A program made the translations under genes and the position numbers. Below, in pieces: positions 16,363 through 25,085 of a stretch of DNA of 64,000 nucleotides. The DNA comes from Anaerolineae bacterium (GTDB lineage: Bacteria > Chloroflexota > Anaerolineae > Promineifilales > Promineifilaceae). The notes below the pieces were generated by a model. That model had not been told where the DNA came from and did no database searches. It saw nothing but the letters and a program-made list of their open reading frames with translations. The DNA lies in the NCBI GenBank assembly GCA_023382655.1, contig JAHDWK010000026.1, forward strand, positions 1-64,000. The letters run 5' to 3'. Each line of letters starts with the position of its first letter. Position 1 is the stretch's first letter.

Positions 16363-17502
16363 ATGATGGACGACATCAACGGACGGGTAGCAATTCTTTA
16401 TCCTGAAAACCGAACCGCCGCGCAAAGCGCCAAAGTTGAAACCCCGCTGTTTTTGAGCTTGTTTCGCGCTCTAACTGACAAGGGCTTACAAGTTGAGCCG
16501 ACGGCGTACCACGATGATTTTTGTGAAGACGTTCGCCGAAAACTCTTGAAAGTGGATGCTGTTCTGGTGTGGGTCAACCCCATTGAAGGTGGGCATGATA
16601 GATCGCTGCTGGATGCCATGCTGCGTGAAATCGTGGCGACCGGTGTCTTTGTGAGTACACACCCTGACATCATTTTGAAGATGGGGACGAAGGAAGTCTT
16701 GTATCGAACTCGTGATGTTGGCTGGGGTTGTGACACCCATCTCTATCTCAGTATGGCGCAGATGAGGCAGGAGCTTGCGTTGCGACTGGCTTCCGGGCAA
16801 GCACGGGTACTAAAACAGTATCGGGGCAACGGTGGGATGGGTGTCTGGAAAGTGCAACTACCAATTGACAGATTGGGAAATGACAACCAGAGTAACGACT
16901 CCCCGCTACCGAACGCGGAAACGCTCATTCGAGTGCGCCACGCCATGCGCGGGTCTGTAGAAGAAGAAATGACATTAGCGGCGTTCCTGAACCGGTGCCA
17001 GGAATACTTTGCCGGTGACGGCCGTATGATTGACCAGGAATATCAGGAGCGTCTTGCGGAGGGCATGATTCGCTGTTATCTGGTACATGACAAAGTGGCC
17101 GGGTTTGGGCATCAGGCGGTCAATGCTCTCTTTCCGGCGCCCCCCGGTGCACCTCCCTCTGAAGCGCCGCCGCCTGGGCCGCGTCTATACCATCCACCGA
17201 CGATGCCCGAATTTCAAGCACTTAAGCACAAATTGGAACGGGAGTGGGTACCGGCCATGCAGGAACTTTTGCAGATTGACACCAGAAGCCTGCCCATCCT
17301 GTGGGACTGTGACTTTCTGCTTGGCCCAAAAGAACAAACAGGGGCAGACACCTACGTCCTTTGCGAAATTAACGTCAGCAGTGTCTCTCCTTTCCCTGAG
17401 TCAGCCATTCCTTACATTGCCCAAGCTACGGCCGCACAAGTACACAAACATACATACACCTCAGGAGGTCTGGATGACGCCGGAACAAGAGATGTCAGGT
17501 GA
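16363..17502 (+). CDS. Cj0069-family protein (ATP-grasp-like)
   Basis: A 379-residue protein matching the Cj0069 family: VAILYPENRTA at the N-terminus, AVLVWVNPIEGGHDRSLLDA, VFVSTHPDIILKMGTKEVL, and RVLKQYRGNGGMGVWKV. The last resembles the glycine-rich nucleotide loop of ATP-grasp enzymes, and CEINVSSVSPFPESA resembles an ATP-grasp metal site. The reaction is unknown. A GAGGAAAGG ribosome site precedes the ATG. The 3' end overlaps the next gene by 29 bp, implying coupled translation. Confidence 0.75.
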   Translation: MMDDINGRVAILYPENRTAAQSAKVETPLFLSLFRALTDKGLQVEPTAYHDDFCEDVRRKLLKVDAVLVWVNPIEGGHDRSLLDAMLREIVATGVFVSTHPDIILKMGTKEVLYRTRDVGWGCDTHLYLSMAQMRQELALRLASGQARVLKQYRGNGGMGVWKVQLPIDRLGNDNQSNDSPLPNAETLIRVRHAMRGSVEEEMTLAAFLNRCQEYFAGDGRMIDQEYQERLAEGMIRCYLVHDKVAGFGHQAVNALFPAPPGAPPSEAPPPGPRLYHPPTMPEFQALKHKLEREWVPAMQELLQIDTRSLPILWDCDFLLGPKEQTGADTYVLCEINVSSVSPFPESAIPYIAQATAAQVHKHTYTSGGLDDAGTRDVR

Positions 17503-18532
17503 GACTACTGATGACTGGCAGGCGCATTATCTGGCGCGGCTGCACGCTGAACGCGCCGACCTGCTGTGGCAGTTACGTGGTCTGAGCGCCCAAACGATCA
17601 GCACCGCTGAAGTCATGCCCGGCTGGACGGTGAAGGACATTCTGGCGCACATCCCCTATTACGACGCCGCTTTTGCCGGGCGCATCCAGATGGTGCTGGA
17701 CGGCCGTACCGCCGCCGGTGGCATCACCGCCCTCACCCCCCTGAACGATGACAGTGGCCTGGCAAATCGCAATAAAATGCTGCACGAACAAAACCGGGAC
17801 ATCCCCTACGAACAGGTGATCGCCATGCTGCTCAAGGAGCGCAGTGGCTTCCTGGCGGCTCTGAATCGCGTGCCGGATGACCTGTTGGTCCGCCGCCTGA
17901 AGATGCCCTGGGGCAGGCGTACCAGCATCCAGGTGTGGGCCAACTGGCGCACTAGACATGACGCCGATCACGGCCGTCAACTGGCAGCCTGGCGCGCCAG
18001 CCTACCCCGCGAAACCCTGCGTAGCGCCACCCCTATTTACGTGCTGCGGGCGCTGCTGCACAGCAGCCGCAAAGCGTTCCAGGCGTTGCTGCCCCTCATC
18101 CCCCAAACGGAATGGGCTACTCGCCCGGTGTGTGGCGTGTGGACGATGAAAGACCTGCTTGGCCATCTGACGGATTGGGAGAAAGTGGCGGTGGACGGGT
18201 TACGGCCGTTGGCCGCCGGCCAAACCCCCGAATTTGATTACATCCTGGACAACTTTGATACCTTTAACAACCGGAACGCTGCCGCCCGCGTCGGCCAGAG
18301 TTGGGATGAGGTATGGGCCGATTATGAAACGACCCGCGCTACCTTGCTCGACCTGTTGGCGCAAACGTCAACCACCCACTTGCAGCGTACGTTTGCCGTG
18401 CCCTGGGGTGGTGAATTGCCCGGTTACGTCTGGCTGCTCATCTGGCCGGGGCACGAAATGGAACACGCCATTGACGTGCGGGCGGCGCTGGGGCTGCGCC
18501 GTTGGCCGCCGCGTTTTGTGAAACATGCGTAG
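17474..18532 (+). CDS. Tandem DinB/maleylpyruvate-isomerase-like protein
   Basis: 352 residues from the ATG at 17474, which has a near-perfect AGGAGGT six bases upstream; the frame extends far upstream only as a shadow of the preceding gene. Two copies of the DinB-like four-helix bundle are visible. Each has the motif PGWTVKDILAHI (about 44) or GVWTMKDLLGHLTDWE (about 220), followed by a helix with an Arg/Glu pair. DinB-fold proteins are metal- or thiol-dependent transferases and isomerases. The duplication in one chain is unusual but not rare. Function unknown. Confidence 0.8.
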   Translation: MTPEQEMSGETTDDWQAHYLARLHAERADLLWQLRGLSAQTISTAEVMPGWTVKDILAHIPYYDAAFAGRIQMVLDGRTAAGGITALTPLNDDSGLANRNKMLHEQNRDIPYEQVIAMLLKERSGFLAALNRVPDDLLVRRLKMPWGRRTSIQVWANWRTRHDADHGRQLAAWRASLPRETLRSATPIYVLRALLHSSRKAFQALLPLIPQTEWATRPVCGVWTMKDLLGHLTDWEKVAVDGLRPLAAGQTPEFDYILDNFDTFNNRNAAARVGQSWDEVWADYETTRATLLDLLAQTSTTHLQRTFAVPWGGELPGYVWLLIWPGHEMEHAIDVRAALGLRRWPPRFVKHA

Positions 18533-18591
18533 AGATTGGAGATTGGGAGATTGGGGCTCTTCAATCTCCCAATCTCCAATCTCCAATCTCC
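18532..18591. repeat. GGAGATT heptamer hairpin between DinB and GNAT genes
   Basis: Tandem GAGATTG and GGAGATT units on one arm face AATCTCC units on the other across GGGCTCTTC. The same family lies at 21834-21892 and 34820-34862 and, in frame, inside the P450 gene. Confidence 0.85.
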
Positions 18592-19332
18592 ATGCTCTCT
18601 CCCACCCAATGCCAGCAATTAGCCGAAACCTTACCGGATACACCGGAGACGGTCATCGCTATTTCGCAGTTGCGGCGGGGGTTGGCGCGGGCGTGGGTGG
18701 GGGGTGAGGTGGAGCGGTGGCAAACGGCCGTCGTCGAGGACACCGGCCAACCGGGTGAACCATTGGTTTTTGGGCATGATGTGACCCAAATGGCCGACCT
18801 GCTGCGGCAAATTCCCGACTGGTTTTGCGTGAATGTCAACCGTGATTGTGCCCCAGGTTTGGCCCCCTTAATCGAGCAAATGATGGGCTGCCCGGTGCGG
18901 TTGTTGGAAGATGTGTATCACACGCTCACCCAACCCGCGCCCGCCATCACTCATCCCCACGTGCGCCTGTTGACCCCGGCCGACCTGTCGCTTTTAGGAG
19001 CAGCCCCGTTTGAATTGCAAGGGGCGCAGCCGCGCCGTACCCTGCTGGAAATGGTCGCCGCTGGTGCTATTGTGGATGGGCAGTTGGTGGCCATTGCCCA
19101 AAACTATGCCCGCACCGACCGGTACGGCGAAATTGGGGTGCACACCCTGCCCGCCTACCGGCAACAAGGGTATGCCACGGCCGTTGCCGCTGCCATCGCC
19201 CGGTATATCGAGTCATTGGGGCTGACTCCCGTGTGGAGCTGCGGCGCACACAACCAGGCATCTTTGCGCACGGCCGTGCGGCTCGGTTTTACCGAAGTCT
19301 CCCGCCGTTTTTACATTATTTTGGATAGATAA
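18592..19332 (+). CDS. GNAT family N-acetyltransferase
   Basis: 246 residues from the ATG at 18592, directly after the repeat. The C-terminal half is a GNAT fold: MVAAGAIVDGQLVAIAQN, then the acetyl-CoA loop VHTLPAYRQQGYATAVAAA (the R/Q-x-x-G-x-A type) and VWSCGAHNQASLRTAVRLGF. The N-terminal half is a less conserved region of the kind seen in Zwa5-type two-part GNATs. The acetyl acceptor is unknown. Confidence 0.85.
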   Translation: MLSPTQCQQLAETLPDTPETVIAISQLRRGLARAWVGGEVERWQTAVVEDTGQPGEPLVFGHDVTQMADLLRQIPDWFCVNVNRDCAPGLAPLIEQMMGCPVRLLEDVYHTLTQPAPAITHPHVRLLTPADLSLLGAAPFELQGAQPRRTLLEMVAAGAIVDGQLVAIAQNYARTDRYGEIGVHTLPAYRQQGYATAVAAAIARYIESLGLTPVWSCGAHNQASLRTAVRLGFTEVSRRFYIILDR

Positions 19333-19337
19333 CAAGG

Positions 19338-19372
19338 CAGACATCCGATTTCTCGAAGAAATCGGATGTCTG
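19338..19372. repeat. ATCCGATTTCT-family hairpin between convergent genes
   Basis: CAGACATCCGATTTC and GAAATCGGATGTCTG form a perfect 15-bp stem with a five-base loop between the GNAT and antiporter stop codons. It could terminate in both directions but lacks a clear U-tract. Confidence 0.85.
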
Positions 19373-19376
19373 TGCG

Positions 19377-20459
19377 TTAGAGGAAGAAAAAGCCTATGCC
19401 TAAAATCACATACACCGTCAGCAGCATGGCTCCTTCCAGCCAGTTGCTTTCGCCATCCAGTGACACCAGCGCGGCCACAAATGCCGCCGCCATCATCGCC
19501 GCCACCTCAAACTGGTTAAATTCCAACGGCATGGGGTTGCCCACCAGCAGGCTGATGAAAACCAGCAGCGGCGCCACAAACAACGCAATTTGCAAACTGG
19601 AGCCAATGGCAATGCTCAGGCTCAAATCCATCTTGTTTTTGATGGCGACCTGTACTGCTACCAGATGTTCGGCCACGTTACCTACCAGGGGGATGAGGAT
19701 GATGCCCAGGAAAAACTCACTCAACCCCAGCTCTTCCGTAACCGGCTCTACGGCCCCTACCAGCACTTCACTGAGATAGACGATCAAACCGACGGCGATG
19801 AGCAGGATGATGAGGGCATGGCGTATGCTCCACCCTTCCGGGGCGTGGGCCTCACGAGTCAGGGGGTCGCCTTCTTCGCTGGGGGTGGTGAAAGAGTAAA
19901 TGACGGAAAGCGCATAAACTACCAGCATGGCAATTGCCGCGCCAATGCTCAATCCTTCCACTGCGTAGAAGTCCGGCTCAAGCGACCAGTTGAAAAGCGA
20001 GGGGATGCCGATGGCGACGACGGCCAGGATGAGCATGGTGGCGTCAATGTTGGCACTGCGCCGGTTGAATTTCTGCGGGCCGTTTTTCAGGCCCCCTACC
20101 AGCAGGGAAGCGCCCAATACCAGCAAGATATTGCCTAGAATGGAGCCGGTAATGGAAGCCAATACCAGACCGATCAGTCCGGCGCGCAAGGCGGAAAAGG
20201 AGATGATAAGTTCGGCGGCGTTACCCAGGGTGGCGTTAAGCAGCCCACCGGCGCGTTGCCCCACTTTTTCGGCCAGGGCTTCGGTACCGTGCCCGATCAT
20301 ACCGGCCAATGGAATAATGCCGATGGCGGCTGCCAGAAAGATGGCAATAGCATTGCCGTGGGTTAATTCCAGAAAAACAGCAATAGGAATGCCTAAACTG
20401 AGCAGCAGAAGAACCGGGCCAAGACCAACTGTATGTTGTATGCGTGATAATGTGTTCAA
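19377..20459 (-). CDS. Calcium/proton antiporter (CaX family)
   Basis: A 360-residue inner-membrane exchanger with about 11 hydrophobic segments. It has the two alpha-repeat signatures of the CaCA superfamily: GLLNATLGNAAELIISFSAL in the first half and IPLVGNVAEHLVAVQVAIKN in the second, joined by an acidic loop (TTPSEEGDP). It exports Ca2+ in exchange for H+. Length and repeats are normal, so it looks functional. Monocistronic. Confidence 0.93.
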   Translation of the reverse strand: MNTLSRIQHTVGLGPVLLLLSLGIPIAVFLELTHGNAIAIFLAAAIGIIPLAGMIGHGTEALAEKVGQRAGGLLNATLGNAAELIISFSALRAGLIGLVLASITGSILGNILLVLGASLLVGGLKNGPQKFNRRSANIDATMLILAVVAIGIPSLFNWSLEPDFYAVEGLSIGAAIAMLVVYALSVIYSFTTPSEEGDPLTREAHAPEGWSIRHALIILLIAVGLIVYLSEVLVGAVEPVTEELGLSEFFLGIILIPLVGNVAEHLVAVQVAIKNKMDLSLSIAIGSSLQIALFVAPLLVFISLLVGNPMPLEFNQFEVAAMMAAAFVAALVSLDGESNWLEGAMLLTVYVILGIGFFFL

Positions 20460-20520
20460 GTTTCCCTTCCTGATTTTGAGATTTGCTTATTGCCAGATGG
20501 GGATTATAAACTTGGTGGGA

Positions 20521-20730
20521 ATGTTTAGAAAAATAGCAGTTTTTATGGGTTTATGGTTTTTGGTGGGTGGGGATGTGTTGGCGGCCGTGAACGATGTACC
20601 TGTTACCGGTTGGATGCGTTTAGTCGAATACCTGGAACTACATGCCCAGGCCGGTGATCCCGTCACCCTTACCCTGGTGCGGGAAAATCGGGAAATCCGT
20701 GTAGAAGTAGTTTTAGGTGTGCAGCCCTGA
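20521..20730 (+). CDS. Orphan PDZ-domain fragment
   Basis: A 69-residue product from an ATG preceded by GGTGGGA. Residues 19-69 (GDVLAAVNDVPVTGWMRLVE, then DPVTLTLVRENREIRVEVVLG) are clearly the second half of a PDZ domain of the HtrA/S1C type. The first strands are missing, replaced by a short hydrophobic run (MFRKIAVFMGLWFLV). Either a remnant of a larger protease gene or a small membrane-anchored protein. TTGCTT and TATAAA 16 bp apart (20482-20509) could be its promoter. Confidence 0.55.
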   Translation: MFRKIAVFMGLWFLVGGDVLAAVNDVPVTGWMRLVEYLELHAQAGDPVTLTLVRENREIRVEVVLGVQP

Positions 20731-20823
20731 GCCATCATGACTTGTGTTGGCTTTAGTTACATCTTAACTGGTGGCAGCTACACTCCTGACCGGTAAATTC
20801 ATTCTAAAAAGAGGTATACATCT

Positions 20824-21807
20824 ATGAAGATTCTGGTAACAGGCGGCGCCGGATATATCGGCAGCATTGCGGTGGAATGTTTGATCAAAGCAGGCGAAGA
20901 GGTCATTGTCTTTGACAATCTTTACCAGGGGCATCGGGATGCCGTACACCCGGATGCGGTGTTTGTGCAGGGTGATCTGGCGGACAAAACGGCCGTCGAA
21001 AACACTATCGCTACCCACAAACCGGACGGCATTATGCACTTTGCTTCATATACGCTGGTGGGCGAATCTATGGAAAAACCGTTCCTCTACCTGCGTGACA
21101 ACATCGTCAACGGCCTGAACCTGCTAGAAAGCGCCGTGCAGCATGGCGTGAAGGGATTCATTCTTTCTTCCACCGCCAACCTGTTTGACGACCCGGAGCG
21201 GATGCCCATTGACGAAAACGAGCGTATTGTACCCGGCAGCCCCTACGGGGAATCGAAAAATATCATCGAACGCTATCTGTATTGGATGGATCGACTGTAT
21301 GAGATGCGCTACACCTGCCTGCGCTACTTTAATGCCTGCGGCGCAACCGAAGAACGTGGCGAAGACCATGACCCGGAAACACATCTCATCCCGCTGGTGT
21401 TGGAAGTGGCATTGGGCAAACGGGACAAGATCACCATTTTTGGTGATGATTACAGCACACCGGACGGCTCTTGTGTGCGCGACTATATCCATGTGGTTGA
21501 TCTGGCCGAAGCGCACATTTTAGCCATGCGCGCCTTGCTCGATGGGGGACCGAGCGGCAAATATAACCTGGGCAACGGCCGTGGTTACAGCGTCAAAGAG
21601 GTCATCCAGACCGCCCGCGACGTAACCGGCCATCCTATTCCCGCCGTCGTCGGCGCCCGCCGCCCCGGCGACCCCGATGTGCTGATTGCCAGCAGCGAAA
21701 GCATTAACCATGATCTGAACTGGCAAACCCGTTACCCGCAACTGCGCACCATCATCGAAACCGCCTGGAACTGGCATGTGGCGCACCCGAATGGGTACGG
21801 CCGTTAG
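20824..21807 (+). CDS. galE: UDP-glucose 4-epimerase
   Basis: A 327-residue extended short-chain dehydrogenase. The NAD-binding motif is VTGGAGYIGS (residues 5-14). The active site has S-T in LSSTANLFDD and the YGESK motif (YxxxK), and FNACGATEERGED matches GalE proteins. It interconverts UDP-glucose and UDP-galactose, supplying sugars for glycans, which fits the many glycosyltransferases in this window. Start supported by AAAGAGG upstream. Confidence 0.93.
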   Translation: MKILVTGGAGYIGSIAVECLIKAGEEVIVFDNLYQGHRDAVHPDAVFVQGDLADKTAVENTIATHKPDGIMHFASYTLVGESMEKPFLYLRDNIVNGLNLLESAVQHGVKGFILSSTANLFDDPERMPIDENERIVPGSPYGESKNIIERYLYWMDRLYEMRYTCLRYFNACGATEERGEDHDPETHLIPLVLEVALGKRDKITIFGDDYSTPDGSCVRDYIHVVDLAEAHILAMRALLDGGPSGKYNLGNGRGYSVKEVIQTARDVTGHPIPAVVGARRPGDPDVLIASSESINHDLNWQTRYPQLRTIIETAWNWHVAHPNGYGR

Positions 21808-21833
21808 CCGATTACCCTGCTCTCCTCTTGTTT

Positions 21834-21892
21834 TGAGATTGGGAGATTAGGAGATTGACCAATCTCTCAATCTCCTAATCTCTCAATCTCCT
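21834..21892. repeat. GGAGATT heptamer hairpin downstream of galE
   Basis: GAGATTGG, GAGATTAG, GAGATTG on one arm face AATCTCT, AATCTCC, AATCTCT, AATCTCC on the other. Same family as 18532-18591. Confidence 0.85.
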
Positions 21893-21942
21893 CTTCTTCT
21901 TCCTCCTTGACACGGCCGTCCAATTGCATAAAATTAGAACAT

Positions 21943-22188
21943 ATGAGCGATAACTGGATTCGGGCAAGTGAAATTTCCACCTATCTATACTGCCGCCGCG
22001 CCTGGTGGCTGAAACGCAGACAGGGCGCAAAGCCGCAAAACGTCCACGAGTTACAAAAAGGGACAGCGCATCATCAGCAGCACGGCCGTACTGTCTGGCA
22101 GTCCATTTGGGCGCGGCGGGTGGCGTATATGCTGCTGTTTATGACAGTGGCCTTTTTTGTCTATCAACTCTTAATCGGTAGTCCGTAA
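21943..22188 (+). CDS. Cas4-like membrane nuclease, N-terminal part
   Basis: 81 residues: MSDNWIRASEISTYLYCRRA carries the N-terminal cysteine (C17) of Cas4/Dna2-type iron-sulfur nucleases. It ends in a membrane segment (VAYMLLFMTVAFFVYQLLI). The stop codon TAA is provided by an intergenic repeat. The matching C-terminal part with the catalytic and remaining Cys residues follows 61 bp later. Together they make the layout of a single Cas4-like protein with a helical membrane hairpin in the middle, so one ancestral gene probably was split by repeat insertion. Not near any CRISPR genes. Confidence 0.7.
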   Translation: MSDNWIRASEISTYLYCRRAWWLKRRQGAKPQNVHELQKGTAHHQQHGRTVWQSIWARRVAYMLLFMTVAFFVYQLLIGSP

Positions 22189-22249
22189 CCCGTAATTCGT
22201 CATCCGTTTACGGCTCACGGCTTACGGATTACGAATAACGGCCCACGAC
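22183..22249. repeat. Heptamer-type repeat splitting the Cas4-like gene
   Basis: CCGTAAC, CCGTAAT, TCGTCAT, CCGTTTA then CGGCTCACGG, CTTACGGATTACG. The stop of the first half is inside it and the ATG of the second half follows its end. Confidence 0.8.
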
Positions 22250-22786
22250 ATGGTATTCGGCACTTTCTCCCTCGCTATTTGTCTACTTCTCCTGGCCCTG
22301 GCCTTAGGGCTGTGGCTCTGGTCGCGCAACCTGGAGGAGGAAGCCGGACTGCCGGATGGTAACGTCATTTACACCGACGCCGGGAGCGCCTGGTTTAGCA
22401 ACAACGATGCCCTGGTTTCTTCCCATTTGCGCCTGACGGGAAAGCCAGATTATCTGGTGGAAGAAGCAGACGGTATGATTGTGCCGGTGGAACTAAAGTC
22501 CAGCGCCGCCCCTGCCGAACCCCATGAAGGCCACATCCTGCAACTGGCCGCTTACTGTCTCCTGGTAGAAGAAAACTATGGCATCCGGCCCACCTACGGC
22601 ATTATCCAATACAACGATAAGTCGTTTGCAGTGGATTACACACCAGAGCTAGAGGAAGATTTGCTTGACCTGCTGGCCGATATGCGCGCCGACTTGTTCG
22701 CCCCCGACGTAACCCGCGACCACAACGACTGGATACGCTGCACCCGCTGCGGCGTGCGCGGCGCGTGTGTGCAGCGGCTTGGGTAA
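22250..22786 (+). CDS. Cas4-like membrane nuclease, C-terminal part
   Basis: 178 residues. An N-terminal membrane segment (LAICLLLLALALGLWLW) precedes a PD-(D/E)XK core: GKPDYLV (D67) and VPVELKSS (E81, K83), then LQLAAYCLL (QxxxY motif). The C-terminal C164, C167 and C173 (IRCTRCGVRGAC) are the three remaining Fe-S ligands of the Cas4 family. The fourth, C17, lies in the preceding small gene. If the two chains associate they could rebuild a complete nuclease at the membrane. Confidence 0.75.
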   Translation: MVFGTFSLAICLLLLALALGLWLWSRNLEEEAGLPDGNVIYTDAGSAWFSNNDALVSSHLRLTGKPDYLVEEADGMIVPVELKSSAAPAEPHEGHILQLAAYCLLVEENYGIRPTYGIIQYNDKSFAVDYTPELEEDLLDLLADMRADLFAPDVTRDHNDWIRCTRCGVRGACVQRLG

Positions 22787-22850
22787 ACCGTGAGCCGTAA
22801 TCCGAAGATGAACGGATTACGGCTTACGATTTACGGATTACGAAGTATAA
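22787..22850. repeat. Heptamer-type repeat upstream of hisS
   Basis: CCGTGAG, CCGTAAT, CCGAAGA, then ACGGATTACGG, CTTACGATTTACGG, ATTACG. The frame of hisS is open through it but the gene starts later, at a GTG. Confidence 0.8.
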
Positions 22851-22882
22851 TTACCCGCATCCTTAAACCTTCGGAGGGTAGT

Positions 22883-24148
22883 GTGACCACCATACAACGG
22901 GCGAAGGGGATGCAAGACGTTCTCCCCGCTGATCGCCGCTACTGGGATTTAGTGATTGACACGGCCGTGACCCTGGCAAATCGGTACGGCTTCCAACGCA
23001 TAGATTTACCCATTCTGGAATACACCGAACTGTATCACCGGGGGGTGGGTGACGCCTCAGACTTTTTCGTCAAAAAAGAGACCTATGAGGTGGAAGAGTC
23101 CGAAGGCGTCAACCTGACCTTGCGGCCCGAATTTACGGCCGGATTTATGCGCGCCTACATTCAAAATGGTATGTCCAGTTGGCCGCAGCCGGTGAAAGTG
23201 TACACCATCGGCCCTGCCTTTCGCCGCGAGCGGCAGCAGGCCGGCCGTTACCGCCAGCACAGCCAGTTCAACTGCGAAATTTTGGGCGAAATAGACCCGG
23301 CGGCCGACCTGGAAGTGATGTTGCTGGCCATGCACCTGTACCGCGAACTGGGCTATAAAGGGTTGACCTTTCAGTTGAACAGTACCGGCTGCCCCACCTG
23401 CAAACCTGTCTATGTGGAGGCTCTCAAATCATACCTGACCGACTATTTACCCAAATTAGCCCCCATTGACCAGGAGCGCTTACGCCGTAATCCGCTGCGC
23501 ATTCTGGACAGCAAAGAGCCGGGCATGGATGAATTGCTGGCGGACGCGCCGCACATCATTGACTACTTATGCGACGAATGTGAAGACCACTTCAACGAAC
23601 TGCGCGGTCTACTGGATGATCTGGATCAAAGCTACATCATCAACTTCCGCCTGGTGCGGGGGATTGATTATTACACCAAGACGGTGTTTGAGGTGTGGGC
23701 GGAAGGCATTGGGGCGCAGGCGGCGGTGTGTGGCGGTGGGCGGTATGACGGGCTGGCGGAAAGCATTGGCGGCGCGGCCACACCCGGCGTGGGTTTTGGC
23801 AGCGGCATTGAGCGCATCATCCTCGGTTTGCAGGAGGCGGGCATTGAACCGCCAGCCACACCGGAACCGGAAATCCTGGTGGCCCATTTTGGCGGGGTGA
23901 CGAAGGCGGCCGCTGTGCAACTGGCATTTCGTTTGCGTTCGGCCGGTATTGGCGCCCGGCTGGCTTTTGCCCGTGAACGGCGCAGCCTGAAGAGCCAGAT
24001 GCGCGAAGCCAACAAACACAACATCAAGACCGTTCTCATCCTGGGCGAAGAAGAAGTGGCGCAAGGGCTGGTGGTGTTACGGCCGTTAGACGGCGGCGAA
24101 CAGCAATCCATTCCCCAGGATGAGGTGGTTTCTTTGTTAAAGAAGTAA
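22883..24148 (+). CDS. hisS: Histidine--tRNA ligase
   Basis: 421 residues, the normal length of bacterial HisRS. Class II motifs: motif 2 in YTIGPAFRRERQQAGRYRQHSQFN, histidine-A loops LVRGIDYYTKTVFEV and CGGGRYDGLAE, motif 3 in GVGFGSGIERI, and a C-terminal anticodon-binding domain. The GTG start at 22883 has TCGGAGGG seven bases upstream; the reading frame before it is repeat sequence. Confidence 0.97.
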   Translation: MTTIQRAKGMQDVLPADRRYWDLVIDTAVTLANRYGFQRIDLPILEYTELYHRGVGDASDFFVKKETYEVEESEGVNLTLRPEFTAGFMRAYIQNGMSSWPQPVKVYTIGPAFRRERQQAGRYRQHSQFNCEILGEIDPAADLEVMLLAMHLYRELGYKGLTFQLNSTGCPTCKPVYVEALKSYLTDYLPKLAPIDQERLRRNPLRILDSKEPGMDELLADAPHIIDYLCDECEDHFNELRGLLDDLDQSYIINFRLVRGIDYYTKTVFEVWAEGIGAQAAVCGGGRYDGLAESIGGAATPGVGFGSGIERIILGLQEAGIEPPATPEPEILVAHFGGVTKAAAVQLAFRLRSAGIGARLAFARERRSLKSQMREANKHNIKTVLILGEEEVAQGLVVLRPLDGGEQQSIPQDEVVSLLKK

Positions 24149-24189
24149 TTGAGTAATGGGGTAATTACGTAATTACCCCATTACTCAAT
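24148..24189. repeat. 42-bp perfect palindrome after hisS
   Basis: ATTGAGTAATGGGGTAATTAC followed by its exact reverse complement, starting at the last base of the hisS stop codon and ending just before nadK. A two-sided hairpin that could attenuate or stabilise the transcript. Confidence 0.9.
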
Positions 24190-24198
24190 CTCCTCCTT

Positions 24199-25035
24199 AT
24201 GCACACCATCGGCATTCTCCACCACCCACGTATTCCGGCGTCACGGCCGTTGGCTGATGAAGTATATAGCTGGCTGGCCAGCCACGGTGTGAGTGCCTGG
24301 ATTTCCTCCACCTGGGATATGACCGAGATACGGCCAGAGGTAAAGGAAAGCCAACTGCTGGTGGTATTGGGCGGCGACGGTTCTCTGTTGCAGGCGTCGC
24401 GTATCTCTATCGCCTGTAATGTGCCCCTGTTTGGCATCAATCTGGGCAAAGTGGGCTTTCTGAGTGAAGCGCAGCCGGAGGAGTGGCAGCACAAATTGTC
24501 GCGGGTGTTGGCTGGAGAGTTTTGGATCGAAAAACGCTTGATGCTGAATGCGGCGTTGGAGCGGGACGGCCGTGTCACGCATACCTTTACCGCCTTGAAT
24601 GATGTGGTGGTGGGGCGTGGCGCCCAGGCGCGGGTGGTACAATTTCAACTGTCGGTGGATGGCGACCTGGTGACAACCTATGCCGCTGATGCCATGATTG
24701 TGGCTACCCCTACCGGTTCCACGGCCTATGCCATGGCGGCGGGTGGCCCCTTGCTGCCGCCGCAGTTGCCAAACTTTGTAGTGCTGCCGGTGGCCGCTCA
24801 TCTCAGTTTTAATCGCGCGCTGATTTTGCACGAAACGGCCGTGATCGCCATTAAAATCAACATGGATCATGAGGCGTACATTACGCCCGATGGGCAGCAT
24901 GGCATTGTGGCCCAAAATGATGATGTGGTCATTATCAAACGAGACGCCAATTTTTGCACGTTTGCCCGTGTGGAAAGCACCGGCTATTTTTACCGCCGCC
25001 TGATGGCCCGGTTGGGGCATATGCGGCAGGAGTGA
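24199..25035 (+). CDS. nadK: NAD kinase
   Basis: 278 residues. The GGDGSLLQAS motif (G58-G61 with D60) and the second conserved block ATPTGSTAYAMAAGGPLLPP, plus ALNDVVVGRG, define the ATP-NAD kinase family. It phosphorylates NAD to NADP. It lies 50 bp downstream of hisS and 50 bp upstream of the TPR/B-box gene, each gap holding a palindrome. Confidence 0.95.
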   Translation: MHTIGILHHPRIPASRPLADEVYSWLASHGVSAWISSTWDMTEIRPEVKESQLLVVLGGDGSLLQASRISIACNVPLFGINLGKVGFLSEAQPEEWQHKLSRVLAGEFWIEKRLMLNAALERDGRVTHTFTALNDVVVGRGAQARVVQFQLSVDGDLVTTYAADAMIVATPTGSTAYAMAAGGPLLPPQLPNFVVLPVAAHLSFNRALILHETAVIAIKINMDHEAYITPDGQHGIVAQNDDVVIIKRDANFCTFARVESTGYFYRRLMARLGHMRQE

Positions 25036-25039
25036 GTGA

Positions 25040-25071
25040 GAAGCCGGGTTTCTGTGCAGAAACCCGGCTTC
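25040..25071. repeat. Hairpin between nadK and the next gene
   Basis: GAAGCCGGGTTTCTG and CAGAAACCCGGCTTC form a perfect 15-bp stem with a two-base loop. Confidence 0.88.
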
Positions 25072-25085
25072 TACAGGAAGTGTTT

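Noticed and set aside
17087..17473. N-terminal extension of the DinB gene overlapping the Cj0069-family gene
   Set aside because: It is a shadow frame of the upstream gene; the ATG at 17474 has a near-perfect ribosome site and matches the domain start.
21943..22786. CRISPR-associated Cas4 as part of a CRISPR-Cas system
   Set aside because: No cas1, cas2 or repeat array in the window, and both halves carry membrane segments, unlike Cas4 of adaptation modules.
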